DNA of 64,000 bases, from the NCBI GenBank assembly GCA_963753195.1, contig CAVWBH010000001.1, positions 1,054,001 through 1,118,000 of the forward strand, read 5' to 3'. The DNA comes from Palsa-504 sp963753195. GTDB taxonomy: Bacteria; Actinomycetota; Actinomycetes; Streptosporangiales; Streptosporangiaceae. Of this stretch, positions 17,346 through 28,180 are shown one piece after another. Made by a program: the position numbers and the translations under genes. The notes below the pieces were generated by a model. The model was not told where the DNA came from and searched no databases. It saw only the letters and a list, made by a program, of their open reading frames with translations. How positions within the stretch are numbered: the stretch's first letter is position 1; every line of letters starts with the position of its first letter.

Positions 17346-18447
17346 TCATCTGCCGGTGTGCGGAGCCGCGATGGGCAGTTGCACCGTGACGCAGAGCCCT
17401 CCGGCGGCCGGCGGGGCGAGGGCAAGGGTTCCGTCGTGTGCTTGGGTGATGCTCTTGACGATGGCCAGGCCGAGGCCGACACCTGCATGGTCACCACGTA
17501 TGCGTTCAGTGCCGCGCTGGAACGGTTCGGTGAGGGTCGAGACCACCCGCGGGCTGAGCTTGACGCCGGTGTTCTTGACAGTGAGCATCACAGACTCGGC
17601 GCGGATGGCGGTGCTGAGCTGCACGGTGCCGTGTTCGGGGAGGTTGTGGACGATGGCGTTGTGCAGGAGGTTCGTGGTCATCTGCAGCAGGAGCGCGTGG
17701 GAGCCGACGGTGGGGGTGATGTCCCCGGAGGTCTCGATGGTGACGCCGTGCTTTTCCGCGAGCGGGAGGAGCGTTTCTGCGGCTTCTTCCGCGATGAGGG
17801 ACAAGTCGACGTGTTCCCGGGTGAAGGATCGCTGGCCGGCGCGGCTGAGCAGAAGCAATGCTTCGGTGAGATCGATCGCCCGGGTGTTGACGGCGCGGAG
17901 GCGGTCGTCGAGCTCGCCGCGGTCGCGGTTCGGATCGCCGCGGGCGACGTCGAGCAGGGCCTGCGTGATCGCCAGCGGGGTGCGCAGTTCGTGGGAGGCG
18001 TTGGCCGCGAACCTCTGCTCTTCGGCGACGTGCGCTTCGAGCTGTGTGAGCATGATGTCGAAGGCGTCGGCGAGTTCGCGGAACTCATCGCTGCGGCCCG
18101 GTAGCCGGATTCGGTGTGAGAGCGTTCCGGTCGCGGCTATTCGTGTGGCGTCTGTGATGCGAGCCAGGGGGGCAAGCATGCGCCCGGCGAGAATCCACCC
18201 ACCCAGGAGACCGAATACCAGCAGGAACGCCAGGACTGCGGCGGCCGCTTGGCCGAAGGCTCGCTGGGGGATGTCGCGGCCTGGAGCGAACGCCCCGCCG
18301 ATGCCAGATCTTGTGGTTCTGATGACCGCCGCGTCGGAGAAGTATCGTTGGAGGATCACCCACAGGGCGAGCAGCAAGGCACCCGCGAGCACGAGGAATC
18401 CGGCGTAGCTGAGGGTGAGTTTGAGGCGGACGCTCAAACCAGGGGCT

Positions 18448-18455
<8 letters not shown>
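17346..18455 (-). CDS. vanS: VanS-type sensor histidine kinase
   Basis: 369 aa from GTG 18455, with CAGGAG ahead; GTGGATAG overlaps the end of vanR by 8 bases. Two membrane spans (about 12-34 and 70-92) enclose a short external loop of ~35 residues, as in actinomycete VanS proteins thought to sense glycopeptide directly. Then HAMP, the HisKA box with His155 (FAANASHELRTPLAITQALL), and the ATPase domain with N-box TTNLLHNAIVHN and G-boxes VKNTGVKLSP and DHAGVGLGLAIV. It phosphorylates VanR. It is convergent with vanX, 55 bases apart. Confidence 0.92.
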
Positions 18456-19143
<688 letters not shown>

Positions 19144-19167
19144 GCTCTTAAGGCTACGAGCCGGTGT

Positions 19168-19200
19168 ATATCGTCGGCATACCGAAAACCACAGACGGGC
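19168..19200 (-). promoter_or_regulatory. putative VanR operator upstream of vanR
   Basis: The second copy of the 33-base block found upstream of vanH (28 of 33 identical). The direct-repeat half-sites TATCGT (19169) and TACCGA (19180) again have 11-bp period. The conserved order reads on the plus strand in both copies, so relative to vanR the site is inverted. This suits an autoregulatory site 24 bases before the vanR start. Confidence 0.6.
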
Positions 19201-19209
19201 TGCGCTGAT

Positions 19210-20037
19210 TCAGCGGCCGGTGAGGGTTCCGCCGTTGACGCTGTAGAGCTGGCCCGTGATCCAGGAGCCCTGGTCCGAGCACAGGTAGACGGTCATCCAG
19301 GCGATGTCCTCGCCGGAGCTGGCGCGTCCCAGCGGCACGCGCGCCACGAAGTCGTCCCATTGCTGGCCGCGCGGAATGTCATCCAGGCGGTACGTATCGA
19401 CGATGCCGGGACAGATCGCGTTGACACGCACGCGGGAACGGCCGAGCTCAGATGCCATCGCGCAGGTGAGGGCGTGGATGCCGGCCTTGGACGCCGAGTA
19501 CGCGGCCGTGCTGGCCGACATCATCTTCCCGGCGTCCGACGAGATGTTGACGATACTGCCGCCGTTGCCTTGCTCGGCGAGGGCCCGGCCGAAGGCGCGG
19601 CTCATGTAGAAGGTGCCGTTGAGGTTTACGTCGATGACGGTCCGCCAGAGGTCGACGTCGAGGTCGATCACCGGTACCCGGTCCGCGCCGCGCGCCGCGG
19701 CCGCGTTGTTCACGATGATGTCGACTCGTCCGAAGGTGCCGAGCACCTCGGCCAAGAGGCGGTCCACCGCCCCGGGATCAGACACGTCGCTGATCACCGG
19801 GAGCGCGCGGCGGTCCAGCGCCCGCACCTCCTCGGCGACCGAGTCGATGTCACGCCACCCGGCCTGTTTCTCGTCGTCTGGATACCGCTCCGGTGCGCGC
19901 CCGGTGCCAGTGAGCACCACGTCACAGCCGGCCCGGGCCAGCTCCGCGGCGATCGGCCGCCCGATCGAGCGCATCCGGCCGGCGCCGGTGACCACGGCGA
20001 CCTTGCCCTCTAGTCCGGTCAGCGTGAGTCCCGTCAT
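19210..20037 (-). CDS. short-chain dehydrogenase/reductase
   Basis: 275 aa from ATG 20037. Classical SDR: cofactor loop VTGAGRMRSIGRPIAAELAR, a wide loop with an RAPERYPDDEKQAGWRDIDS insertion, NNAAAARGAD, Ser in IVNISSDAGKM, YSASKAGIHAL and VNAICPGIVDTYRLDD. The Arg after the glycine motif and the basic insertion suggest NADP(H). The substrate is unknown. It follows vanR but has its own strand-matched start and is probably unrelated to resistance. Confidence 0.87.
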   Translation of the reverse strand: MTGLTLTGLEGKVAVVTGAGRMRSIGRPIAAELARAGCDVVLTGTGRAPERYPDDEKQAGWRDIDSVAEEVRALDRRALPVISDVSDPGAVDRLLAEVLGTFGRVDIIVNNAAAARGADRVPVIDLDVDLWRTVIDVNLNGTFYMSRAFGRALAEQGNGGSIVNISSDAGKMMSASTAAYSASKAGIHALTCAMASELGRSRVRVNAICPGIVDTYRLDDIPRGQQWDDFVARVPLGRASSGEDIAWMTVYLCSDQGSWITGQLYSVNGGTLTGR

Positions 20038-20177
20038 GGTCGCCGAGTCTGCCAGTTGCCTGGATCCTCCGCAATGGCCGGATGCTCCGCCGAAATCCCT
20101 AGCGAGACGCCTCTGCCGCGTGAGGCCGGACCGGCCTCGGTAGCTTGTTATGCCAGTGACCATTGAGAGGAAATGTC

Positions 20178-21293
20178 ATGGTTGTGCCGCTTGCTGCCCG
20201 CGCGGTGATCGCGGTTGTCGGCGCCCTGCTCGTACTCAGCACGTGGGGGAGCCTAATCGGCACGCTTATTGTGCCCCGTCCGGCCGGTGACCGGCTGACC
20301 CGCTGGGTCGACCGGATCGTCAACTCGGCGTTTCGCTTGGTCACCAGTCGCATCGCCGATCATAGGCAGCGTGACCGGGTGCTTGCCGCGCAGGCGGCCG
20401 CCGTCCTGCTAGCTCAGCTGGCGGCCTGGCTGGCGATCTTCTTCGTCGGCTATGCGCTGCTGCTGTGGCCGTTCATCGACACCGGGCTGGGGTCAGCGTT
20501 CAGCGTGGCCAGCCCCGAGGTGTTCGGCCCCAACGAAGCTGTGGGCAATGCAGAGAAAGTGCTCGCGGATCTGGCCGCCTTCACGGGGCTGGTAGCCGTC
20601 ACGCTGCAGATCGCCTACTTGCCCACCTTGTATTCGGAGTTCAACCGGCGGGAGAACGAGGTAGCCCTGCTGAACGCCCGGGCCGGGGTTCCCTCCTGGG
20701 GGCCGGAGCTGCTGGCGCGTACCCATTACGCCCTGGGGTCGGGAGCGTCCACCATCCATACCCTGCCCGATCTTTACGCGCAGTGGGAGAACTGGGCGGC
20801 TGAGGTGGCGGAGAGTCACACCACGTACCTGCCGCTGGTGCGGTTCCGTTCCCCCCGGCCGCTGTCGTCGTGGGTCATAGCGCTGCTGGCGGTGCTGGAC
20901 TCGGCAGCGCTCTACCTCGCGCTGTGCCCGGAGGCCGCGCCAGTGGTGCCCGCCCGGCTTTGTCTGCGGGGCGGGTTCGAGTGCCTCACCCGGGTCGCGA
21001 GGGCGATGGGCCTCGACGTCCCGGAGGTGGTCGACCCGGCCGTCGGGATCACCCTCAGCTACGACGACTTCCTCGGCGCGGTCGCCCATATGCGGGCGGT
21101 CGACTTCCCGATCGAGCGAGACCCCGCCGACGCCTGGCCGGACTTCGTCGGCTGGCGGGTCAACTACGAGCAGGCTGCCTATGCGGTAGCGGCCGCGATC
21201 GATGCCGTCCCGGCGATGTGGTCGGGTCCGCGACGGCGCCGGGTTGCTGCCGTCGCCCCCATCCGGCCACCGCTCGGACGGCCGCCCAGCTAA
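20178..21293 (+). CDS. membrane protein, two to three N-terminal spans and a soluble tail
   Basis: 371 aa from ATG 20178, preceded by GAGAGGA. Hydrophobic spans lie at about residues 4-30, 70-98 and 125-148; between them is an amphipathic basic region (DRLTRWVDRIVNSAFRLVTS). The LIGTLIVPRP start and the ASPEVFGPNE-type loop before a last span recall actinomycete proteins annotated as two-pore potassium-channel-like, but I see no TxGYG filter, so I would not call it a channel. The C-terminal ~200 residues are helical and soluble. Confidence 0.7.
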   Translation: MVVPLAARAVIAVVGALLVLSTWGSLIGTLIVPRPAGDRLTRWVDRIVNSAFRLVTSRIADHRQRDRVLAAQAAAVLLAQLAAWLAIFFVGYALLLWPFIDTGLGSAFSVASPEVFGPNEAVGNAEKVLADLAAFTGLVAVTLQIAYLPTLYSEFNRRENEVALLNARAGVPSWGPELLARTHYALGSGASTIHTLPDLYAQWENWAAEVAESHTTYLPLVRFRSPRPLSSWVIALLAVLDSAALYLALCPEAAPVVPARLCLRGGFECLTRVARAMGLDVPEVVDPAVGITLSYDDFLGAVAHMRAVDFPIERDPADAWPDFVGWRVNYEQAAYAVAAAIDAVPAMWSGPRRRRVAAVAPIRPPLGRPPS

Positions 21294-21346
21294 TCAACGC
21301 GGAGCGAGACGATAGGTAGGTTGCAGACTGGTCCCATGGGAGGGCG

Positions 21347-23094
21347 ATGATTATGGCTGGTTACAGTGGCGGGCCGGTGCTGCGCGGCGTGTTGGATGAC
21401 CCGTTGCGTAACCGGGGGGCTGCGTTCACTCACGCTGAACGGGAGGCCCTCGGCCTGACCGGACGGCTGCCTGCGGCGGTGCTGAGTCTTGAGGACCAGG
21501 CGCGGCGCGTGTACGAGCAGCTGCACGGTCAGCCTACCGATCTGGCGAAGAACGTGTTCCTGGAGCAGCTGCACGACAGCAACGAGGTGCTGTATTACAA
21601 GGTGCTGGCCGACCACCTGGCCGAACTGCTGCCGGTCGTGTACGACCCGACGATCGGGGATGCGATCAGGAAGTATTCCCATGAGTTCCGCCGCCCGCGG
21701 GGCGTCTTCCTGTCGATCGATCAGCCTGGCGACATCGAGAAGGCCTTCGCGGCCCTTCAGCTCGGGCCTGGTGATGTGGACCTGATCGTGTGTACCGACG
21801 CCGAGGAGATCTTGGGCATCGGCGATTGGAGCGTAGGCGGCATCCAGATCTCGGTCGGCAAACTTGCCGTCTACACCGCTGCGGCCGGGATCGACCCGCG
21901 CCGGGTCATCCCGGTATCGCTGGACGTGGGGACCAACAACGAGGGCTTGCTGAACGACCCGCTGTACCTGAGGAACCGGCATGCCAGGGTGCGTGGCGAC
22001 CGCTATGACGCCTTCATCGCCGCGTACCTGCAGGCTGCGTCGTCGCTGTTCCCCGGCGCGCTGCTGCACTTCGAGGACTTCGGCGCGGATAACGCGCGGC
22101 GGATCCTGGTGAGTTACCAGGACAAGTACCGGATCTTCAACGATGACATGCAAGGAACCGGCGCGGTCGTGCTGGCCGGGCTGTTCAACGCGGTGAAGAT
22201 CACCTGCGCCCGGTGGCGTGACCAGAGGGTCGTCGTGTTCGGCGGGGGCACCGCCGGAGCCGGTATCGCCGACCAGATCCGCGCTCAGATGATCCGTGAC
22301 GGGCTGGATGAGGCGCAGGCCACCCGCCAGATCTGGATCGTGGACCTGCCGGGCCTGCTCACCAGCGACATGGGGGACGGGCTGCTGGACTACCAGCGCT
22401 CCTACGCCCGTCCCCGGCCGAGGCGGTCAGCTGGGCCAAAACCCCGGTCCAGGTCGATCCGGCCACGGCGGTGCGCTGGCCGCAGATGGCCGCCCTGCGC
22501 CAGGCACGCGCCGCCTCCGGGATCATCACCCTGCACACTGTGGTCGAACAGGTCAAGCCCACCATCCTGATCGGGACCTCGACTGCGCACGGGGCGTTCA
22601 CCGCCCAGGTCGTCCAGGCTATGGCGGCCGGGACACCACGGCCGGTGATCTTCCCGATCTCCAACCCCACCTCACAGATCGAGGCGATGCCGGCCGACAT
22701 CATCGCCTGGACCAACGGCCAGGCACTGGTGGCCACCGGCCTGCCCATCCCCCCATTCGACTACGGCGGTGTGCGTTATTCATTCGGGCAGGCTAACAAC
22801 GCCATGCTCTACCCCGGGCTAGGCCTGGGCGTGAACGTGTCCGGCGCAGCTAAGATCACCGACGGCATGCTGCTGGCGGCAGCCCGGGCCGTGGCGGGCC
22901 ACGTCGACGTCAGCGCACCCGGGGCTGCGCTGCTGCCCGCAGTGGAAAACCTGCGCGCTTCCTCAGCCACCACAGCGGTCGCTGTGGCCCGGGCCGCCGT
23001 AGCGGACGGCGTGGCGGCCAAGGAGCACGAGAACCTGGTCCAGGCGGTGAACGACGCCATGTGGCAGCCCGTCTACCCAGACGGAGCCGCATGA
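21347..23094 (+). pseudogene. malic enzyme interrupted by a frameshift
   Basis: The start is ATG 21347 (or 21353). The N-terminal part is a normal oxidative-decarboxylating malate dehydrogenase: SNEVLYYKVLADHLAELLPV, VVYDPTIGDAI, FRRPRGVFLS, the catalytic region DVGTNNEGLLNDPLYL, FEDFGADNARRIL, NDDMQGTGAVVLAG, and the dinucleotide motif VVFGGGTAGAG. At about 22,410-22,418, in a C-rich run, the frame is lost; homology resumes one frame over at PAEAVSWAKTPVQVDPATAV and runs to a normal C-terminus (ISNPTSQIEAMPADIIAWTN) with stop at 23,092-23,094. Adding one base restores a full ~580-aa enzyme. It is either a real one-base deletion or a sequencing error at the homopolymer. Confidence 0.88.
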
Positions 23095-23128
23095 TGGGCC
23101 GTAACATGCTGGGCGCCAAGGCTGACAG

Positions 23129-24499
23129 CTATCCGGCGGCGTGTCGCCCGAACGGGAACATGCCCGCCGGGTCGTGCCGGGAGCGGATGGTGTCCAGGCG
23201 ATCGTTCTGGTCGGGTGACCACGAACGAAGCACTGCGCTGGTGTCGTTTGCGCGGCCGACGAAGTTGATCAGCTCCGTGGGTGCGCGCCATTGGGCGACT
23301 GATCCCAGTACGGACCGGACGGCCGCCAGGCGTTCTGGGTCGCTGAGGGCCGGCTCGGGGGCAGCGTAGACGTTGAGCAGGTGGGCTGCGGAGCGGCCGC
23401 CGACAGCGTTGGGGACCGGTGCCTGGCGCGCCGTTGCTCCGCCCAGAGTGCGGATCTCGACCGAAGACAGCGGGGCATCGGTCTGCGGACCCGCGACGGC
23501 GAGCAACGCTGCTAGGGCATCGGCGTCAAGCGTGGCCAGCGCGGCTGAGCCGTTGGCCACGGACATGGGGGTGACGGGATCACCGTGGATCGTGCCGATG
23601 CGGTCGTAGGGCAGCGTGCCGATGGTGTCGAGCAGGGGCGGGGCCACCGCGCGGATCGCCGCAAGTTGCCGTTCGGCGGCGGCCGGGGCGTCGGTGCTGG
23701 CCACGCGGACGTGGGCCACCCGCTGGCCGCGGATCGCCTCGGGCAGCGCGTCAGCGTCAGGGAGCCGCAGCAGGGCGATGGAGGCTGTCGTCGACTCCGG
23801 CAGCGCGGGTGACCATTCGGCGTAGGCGGCGAGCACGGCCGGTACGTCAGCGGCCCCGAAGTACAGCGCGCCGCCATATACCTCGCTGAGCGAGAGCAGC
23901 CCGATGGTCACCGCGGTGACCACGCCGAGGCCCCCCTTGCCGCCCCGCAGGGCCCAGAACAGGTCAGGGTGGGACTCCGCCGTCACGGTCAGGCGGCCGT
24001 CGGCGGGAGTGACGACCTCGACGGCCTGGACATGGTCGGCGCTGAAGCCGTAGGTGCGTGCCAGCGGGCCGAGACCTCCGCCCAGCAGATATCCGGCGAC
24101 ACCGACCGCCGGCGCCGACCCGCACAAGGCGGCGAGCCCATGCGGGGCGGTGGCCGCCAGGACTGGCTCCCAAGTCGCGCCCGCACCGATCCGGGCCGAA
24201 CGCTGGCCGGTATCGACCTCGACGTCCGCGAGGGCCCGCATGCTGATCGCGACCCCGCCGTGCACCTCGTGCAGGCGGCCGTGCCCGGAACCTAGAACGG
24301 TGAGCCGCTCGCCGTGTTCGCTGGCGACGGCGACGGTCGCCGCCACGTCGGCGGGTGTCCGTGCCGCGACCACGATGTCGGGCAAGCAGGCGATCCCGAG
24401 GTCAAACCCGGATGTCTCGCTGGCGTATCCCGGATCGTCCGGGGCCAGGACGCTCGTCACCCCTGCGCTCCGTAGCGCCTGTGTGGTGCTTGTCGCCAT
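23129..24499 (-). CDS. FAD-dependent oxidoreductase, berberine-bridge/6-HDNO type
   Basis: 456 aa from ATG 24499. PCMH-type FAD domain: PDIVVAARTPADVAATVAVA, GSGHGRLHEVHGGVAISMRA, ARIGAGATWEPVLAATAPHG, LAALCGSAPAVGVAGYLLGG then GLGPLARTYG, and VVTPADGRLTVTAESHPDLF with WALRGGKGGLGVVTAV. The usual RxGGH motif, whose His links to FAD, reads GSGHG here, so a covalent 8-alpha link is uncertain. A C-terminal BBE-like segment (RSRHDPAGMFPFG) is present. It is 78 bases downstream of the ThDP enzyme on the same strand, possibly one transcript. Confidence 0.85.
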   Translation of the reverse strand: MATSTTQALRSAGVTSVLAPDDPGYASETSGFDLGIACLPDIVVAARTPADVAATVAVASEHGERLTVLGSGHGRLHEVHGGVAISMRALADVEVDTGQRSARIGAGATWEPVLAATAPHGLAALCGSAPAVGVAGYLLGGGLGPLARTYGFSADHVQAVEVVTPADGRLTVTAESHPDLFWALRGGKGGLGVVTAVTIGLLSLSEVYGGALYFGAADVPAVLAAYAEWSPALPESTTASIALLRLPDADALPEAIRGQRVAHVRVASTDAPAAAERQLAAIRAVAPPLLDTIGTLPYDRIGTIHGDPVTPMSVANGSAALATLDADALAALLAVAGPQTDAPLSSVEIRTLGGATARQAPVPNAVGGRSAAHLLNVYAAPEPALSDPERLAAVRSVLGSVAQWRAPTELINFVGRANDTSAVLRSWSPDQNDRLDTIRSRHDPAGMFPFGRHAAG

Positions 24500-24577
24500 C
24501 GCTAACCCTTTACCGGTCGTTGCTCCCAACCTGCCGCCGACTGCTGAGACTACCGGGGATGCCGGTGGCGGTGATGC

Positions 24578-26182
24578 TCAGGTGCTGGACAGGCGCTCCT
24601 GGGGGACTTCGATCAGGCGCGGGCCGTCGCCGGCCAGTGCGTCTCTTACCGTGGTGGTGAGCTGGGCCAGGCTGGTGACCTGTGTTGCGGGTATTCCGTA
24701 GGCGGTGGCAATGCCGGTGATGTCGATGTCGGGAAGTTCGAGGCCGGGCACGCCATCGATGTGCATCACCTGGGCGAACTTCTTCAGAGCGGCGTACTCC
24801 CGGTTCCGGGCCACGACGAACACGACGGGAACCCGGTAGCGCGCGGCCGTCCACAGCGCGCTGACCGTGTAGTGCAGTGCGCCGTCACCGAGGATGGCCA
24901 GCACTCGCCGGGACGGGTTTCCCAGCTGCAGCCCGATCGCTGCGGGAAGGCCCCACCCGAGCGCTCCGGCGTCGGGGAAGAACAGGCTGCCGGGGCGGGA
25001 GAGGTCGAACCGGTCCCAGGTCGTGTCGACCGACGTCCACTCGTGCGCGATGACCGTGTTCTCGTCCTTGGCGGCGTTGAGCGCGCTGATGATGGCGTCC
25101 GCGCTGAACGCGGGGCCTGCCTCGTCGAGGAGGCCAGGCTGGGCGGGAGAGGTCAGCGGCGGCCGCCCGGCGGCGGGCATCGAGCCGGCGAGCCGGGTCA
25201 GCGCATCGGACGGGTCGCCGATCAGGATGTGGCCGACCGGGGCGCGGGCTGCTTCATCGGGGTCGGAGGTGACGGCCCACAACTCGGCGCCTGCGGGCAG
25301 GTAGTCACCTTCCGCGAATTCGTGGTAGCGGAAGATCGCGGCGCCGAACGCCGCGATGAGGTCGTGCCCGTCAAGCTTGCCCGCGACGCCGGGGATGTCG
25401 GACGGCAGGATGCCCCGGTAGTTCGGGTGCCGGGTGGGGAACGGGCATCGTGACGGGCTGGATGCGACGAACACCGGCAGTGCGAGCTGCTCAGCCAGCC
25501 GGGTGGCGCCACCCCAGCCGACCGCGTCGTCGGTACCTGGCCCGAGGATCATCACCGGGTTCGACGCCGCGGCCAGCCTGCTCCGCAGCAGCTCCAGCGA
25601 TCCCTCCGGGACAACGGGATCACCGTAGACGGCCCGGGCCTTGAGCTGCTCGAGCGCGCTGGCATCGGCATCGATGTCCCAGTCGTCCAGGGGGAGGGAG
25701 AGGTACACCGGTCCGGCCGGGGCCGATGTCGCGAGGAGAATGCCCTTCGAGAGCGCGTGTGGAACGTCCTGCGGGCGTAGCGGCTCATTGCTCCATTTCA
25801 CCAGCGGCCTGGCCAGCGTCGGCGCATCGACGTTGGTCAGGAGCGCTCCCAGCGCCGCGTACTGACGGGCCTGCTGGCCTGAGGTGACGATGACCGGCAC
25901 ATGCGCCGATTGCGCATTGGTCAGGTTCCCCATCGCATTGCCGGTCCCCGCCGCGGAATGGACATTCACCAGCACCGGCCGTCCGGTCGCCTGCGCGTAA
26001 CCGTCCGCCATCCCGATCGCCGCGCCTTCCTGCAGCGCGTGGATGTAACGGAAATCGTCCGGAAAGTCACCCAGCAACGGCAGCTCGTTCGAACCCGGAT
26101 TTCCGAAAATGGTGGTAATGCCGTGAACACGGAGCACTTCGTAGAACGCATCACGGACGTTCACCCTTACTGCCACCCCCAC
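24578..26182 (-). CDS. mdlC: benzoylformate decarboxylase-like ThDP enzyme
   Basis: 534 aa from GTG 26182 (GTG 26164 also possible). The match to Pseudomonas MdlC is close: TIFGNPGSNELPLLGDFPDD, ThDP Glu52 in ALQEGAAIGMADGYAQA, His75 in NVHSAAGTGNAMG, NVDAPTLARPLVKWS, CPFPTRHPNYRGILP and His287 in IFRYHEF. These correspond to MdlC Glu47, His70 and His281, the catalytic set. The metal/ThDP motif is GDGALHYTVSALWTAARYRV followed by RNREY where MdlC has NNGTY, a change in a cofactor contact worth noting. It would turn 2-oxo-2-aryl acids into aldehydes. Confidence 0.82.
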   Translation of the reverse strand: MGVAVRVNVRDAFYEVLRVHGITTIFGNPGSNELPLLGDFPDDFRYIHALQEGAAIGMADGYAQATGRPVLVNVHSAAGTGNAMGNLTNAQSAHVPVIVTSGQQARQYAALGALLTNVDAPTLARPLVKWSNEPLRPQDVPHALSKGILLATSAPAGPVYLSLPLDDWDIDADASALEQLKARAVYGDPVVPEGSLELLRSRLAAASNPVMILGPGTDDAVGWGGATRLAEQLALPVFVASSPSRCPFPTRHPNYRGILPSDIPGVAGKLDGHDLIAAFGAAIFRYHEFAEGDYLPAGAELWAVTSDPDEAARAPVGHILIGDPSDALTRLAGSMPAAGRPPLTSPAQPGLLDEAGPAFSADAIISALNAAKDENTVIAHEWTSVDTTWDRFDLSRPGSLFFPDAGALGWGLPAAIGLQLGNPSRRVLAILGDGALHYTVSALWTAARYRVPVVFVVARNREYAALKKFAQVMHIDGVPGLELPDIDITGIATAYGIPATQVTSLAQLTTTVRDALAGDGPRLIEVPQERLSST

Positions 26183-26443
26183 TACTCAGGATCAGCTGGG
26201 CCGCTGGCATCGCTTCCACCACGGTCCCTGGACCAAAGCGATCTTCAGCAACGCCAGCTTGGCATCGAGGGTGCGCAAGGTATCCCCCGTGTCACGGGGC
26301 CAGCACGCATATCGTCCGTCACTGGACCATAGTACTGAACTGCGATTACACCACGGCGGCGGCCGGTGCCCGTTTGGTCTGGGAATGCCGTCGGCGTTAC
26401 GGGCCGGTCCTCCGCGGCAGAGCCGGAGCCGGTCGCGGCGTGC

Positions 26444-28180
26444 TCAAATGACGGGCAGGATGAGCCGCGAGGTGGAATGGATGGTGTTGAGGCTGCTTGT
26501 CCCGACTGGGGCGTGACGGAAGCCCATGATGGCTGGTGTCTCCGCGGGCTGGTCGTCGCTCGTGATGACCAGCCGGACGCAGTGGCCTGCCGGGAAACGC
26601 CACGCATTCGCGACGATGGGGATCCGGTAGCTGGTCTTCTCGCCGGGTGCCAGGGCCCGTGGGGTCCGGCAGGGAAGTGACGGTGCGCCGACCGGGCTGT
26701 GCTCGGTGTCGACTTCCCTCATACTCGCCCGGAGCCATCCGGCCGTGATGTCGGTGACCGTACCGTCGGGTGAGACGTCTTGCAGTGTCACGATCCATGC
26801 CGTGTCAATAGCGGTTGCGGTGGCGTCGAGTGCGAGTTCGATGTTTCCGGCTACCTCGATCGCTTCCGCCAGCGGCGCCGTCGTCCAGGTCAGCAGCGCG
26901 GGCGGATCGGTCGGGCTGGGCCGGGCCCGGCCCAGTCCGGCTCCCAGCGCAAGCAACGACCGGGCGCCTGGTGTGTCGTCGGCTCCGGCGAGTACCCCGT
27001 CACTGCGGAGCGCGAGCCGGTGAGCCGACGTTCCCGTGGGCGGCCATACGGAACTGGTACGCCATTCGCCGGCGCCGGGCATGCGGTACCGGATCGGGGG
27101 ACCTTCGAGGATCCCGGTATCGCGGCCCTTGAGCCAGTGGTCATACCAAGCGAGGGCTTCGAGGTGGAGGCTCTCCCACGGCCAGGTCAGGCCGAATTCA
27201 CCGAGCATCCCGACGCGCACGACCGGCGCGCTGGTCAACGCGGCAAGCGCGCGGAACGTCGACGGCAGGTGGAGCGGGACATTCTGCCAATCACAGCCCA
27301 GGTAGGTGGGCACCTCCACGTTCCCGAGCAGCGGCTGGATATCGCGCTCGTCCCACCAATCGTCGCGCAGGGGATGTTCGACGGCCATCGCCCGCCACAG
27401 GTCATCCCACGGATGCGGGTTGTGGTGCAGCTTCAGCAACTCGTGCAGCATCGCGACCGACGATTCCCCGTTCATCGTCGCGAACTTCTTATGCAGCACC
27501 GGTGTCCGCAGGACATGCCGCGCGGCGTCGATGAGCGTGCTGCGCCAGAACTTGTCGCTGCGGCCCGACGTCAGGCCGACCATAGCCAGGAACGGCGTGA
27601 CGAAACCCGAGCTGAACAACCCATGGTGCATCGCGGCTTCATACAGGTCGGTCGTGACCGCAACAGGGAAGATCGCGCGCAAGTGGGCGGGCCGTTCAAC
27701 CGCCGCCTCGAGCTGAGTCATCGCGAAATAGCTGATGCCGATCATCCCGACATTCCCGTCGCACCATGGCTGCGCGGCGGCCCACTCGACCAGATCGTAA
27801 AGATCGCGGCGCTCCTGGGAGTCGAAGAACCCGAACGTCCCGCCCGACCCGCCGGTCCCCCGCAGGTTGGTGATCACGTGACCATAGCCGCGGGGGACCC
27901 AGAAGTCGGTCGCCCCCGCTTCGATAAACCCCATCGGCGCACCGAGATCCTGGATCTGCCGCGGATAAGGGGACGCGGCGATCAGCGCCGGGAACCGCCC
28001 GTCAGCATCAGGGCGATGCACGTCCGCCAGCAGCGTCACCCCGTCCCGCATCGGGACGGCGACATCCTCATCGCACCGCATCCCGTACTCAGGAACGGAC
28101 AGGTTCCGGTAGTCCCGGCCCGTCGTCTGCGGGCCGTTGAGCTGACGCTGACCCGGATCCACCCCCGCGGCCTTGGGCAT
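26444..28180 (-). CDS. CocE/NonD-type hydrolase (X-Pro dipeptidyl-peptidase S15 fold)
   Basis: 578 aa from ATG 28180, with GGAG ten bases upstream. S15 alpha/beta domain: VPMRDGVTLLADVHRPDADG, YGHVITNLRGTGGSGGTFGF, RRDLYDLVEWAAAQPWCDGN, nucleophile elbow VGMIGISYFAMTQLEAA (Ser in GISYFA), Asp region, then the C-terminal jelly-roll (WTTAPLAEAIEVAGNIELAL; IPIVANAWRFPAGHCVRLVI). The family includes cocaine esterase and other acyl esterases and amidases. It is upstream of and codirectional with the benzoylformate decarboxylase-like gene, and could release an aryl acid feeding that enzyme, though this is speculation. Confidence 0.87.
   Translation of the reverse strand: MPKAAGVDPGQRQLNGPQTTGRDYRNLSVPEYGMRCDEDVAVPMRDGVTLLADVHRPDADGRFPALIAASPYPRQIQDLGAPMGFIEAGATDFWVPRGYGHVITNLRGTGGSGGTFGFFDSQERRDLYDLVEWAAAQPWCDGNVGMIGISYFAMTQLEAAVERPAHLRAIFPVAVTTDLYEAAMHHGLFSSGFVTPFLAMVGLTSGRSDKFWRSTLIDAARHVLRTPVLHKKFATMNGESSVAMLHELLKLHHNPHPWDDLWRAMAVEHPLRDDWWDERDIQPLLGNVEVPTYLGCDWQNVPLHLPSTFRALAALTSAPVVRVGMLGEFGLTWPWESLHLEALAWYDHWLKGRDTGILEGPPIRYRMPGAGEWRTSSVWPPTGTSAHRLALRSDGVLAGADDTPGARSLLALGAGLGRARPSPTDPPALLTWTTAPLAEAIEVAGNIELALDATATAIDTAWIVTLQDVSPDGTVTDITAGWLRASMREVDTEHSPVGAPSLPCRTPRALAPGEKTSYRIPIVANAWRFPAGHCVRLVITSDDQPAETPAIMGFRHAPVGTSSLNTIHSTSRLILPVI

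Noticed and set aside
20178..21293. Potassium channel call for the membrane protein
   Set aside because: No TxGYG selectivity filter or pore helix is visible.
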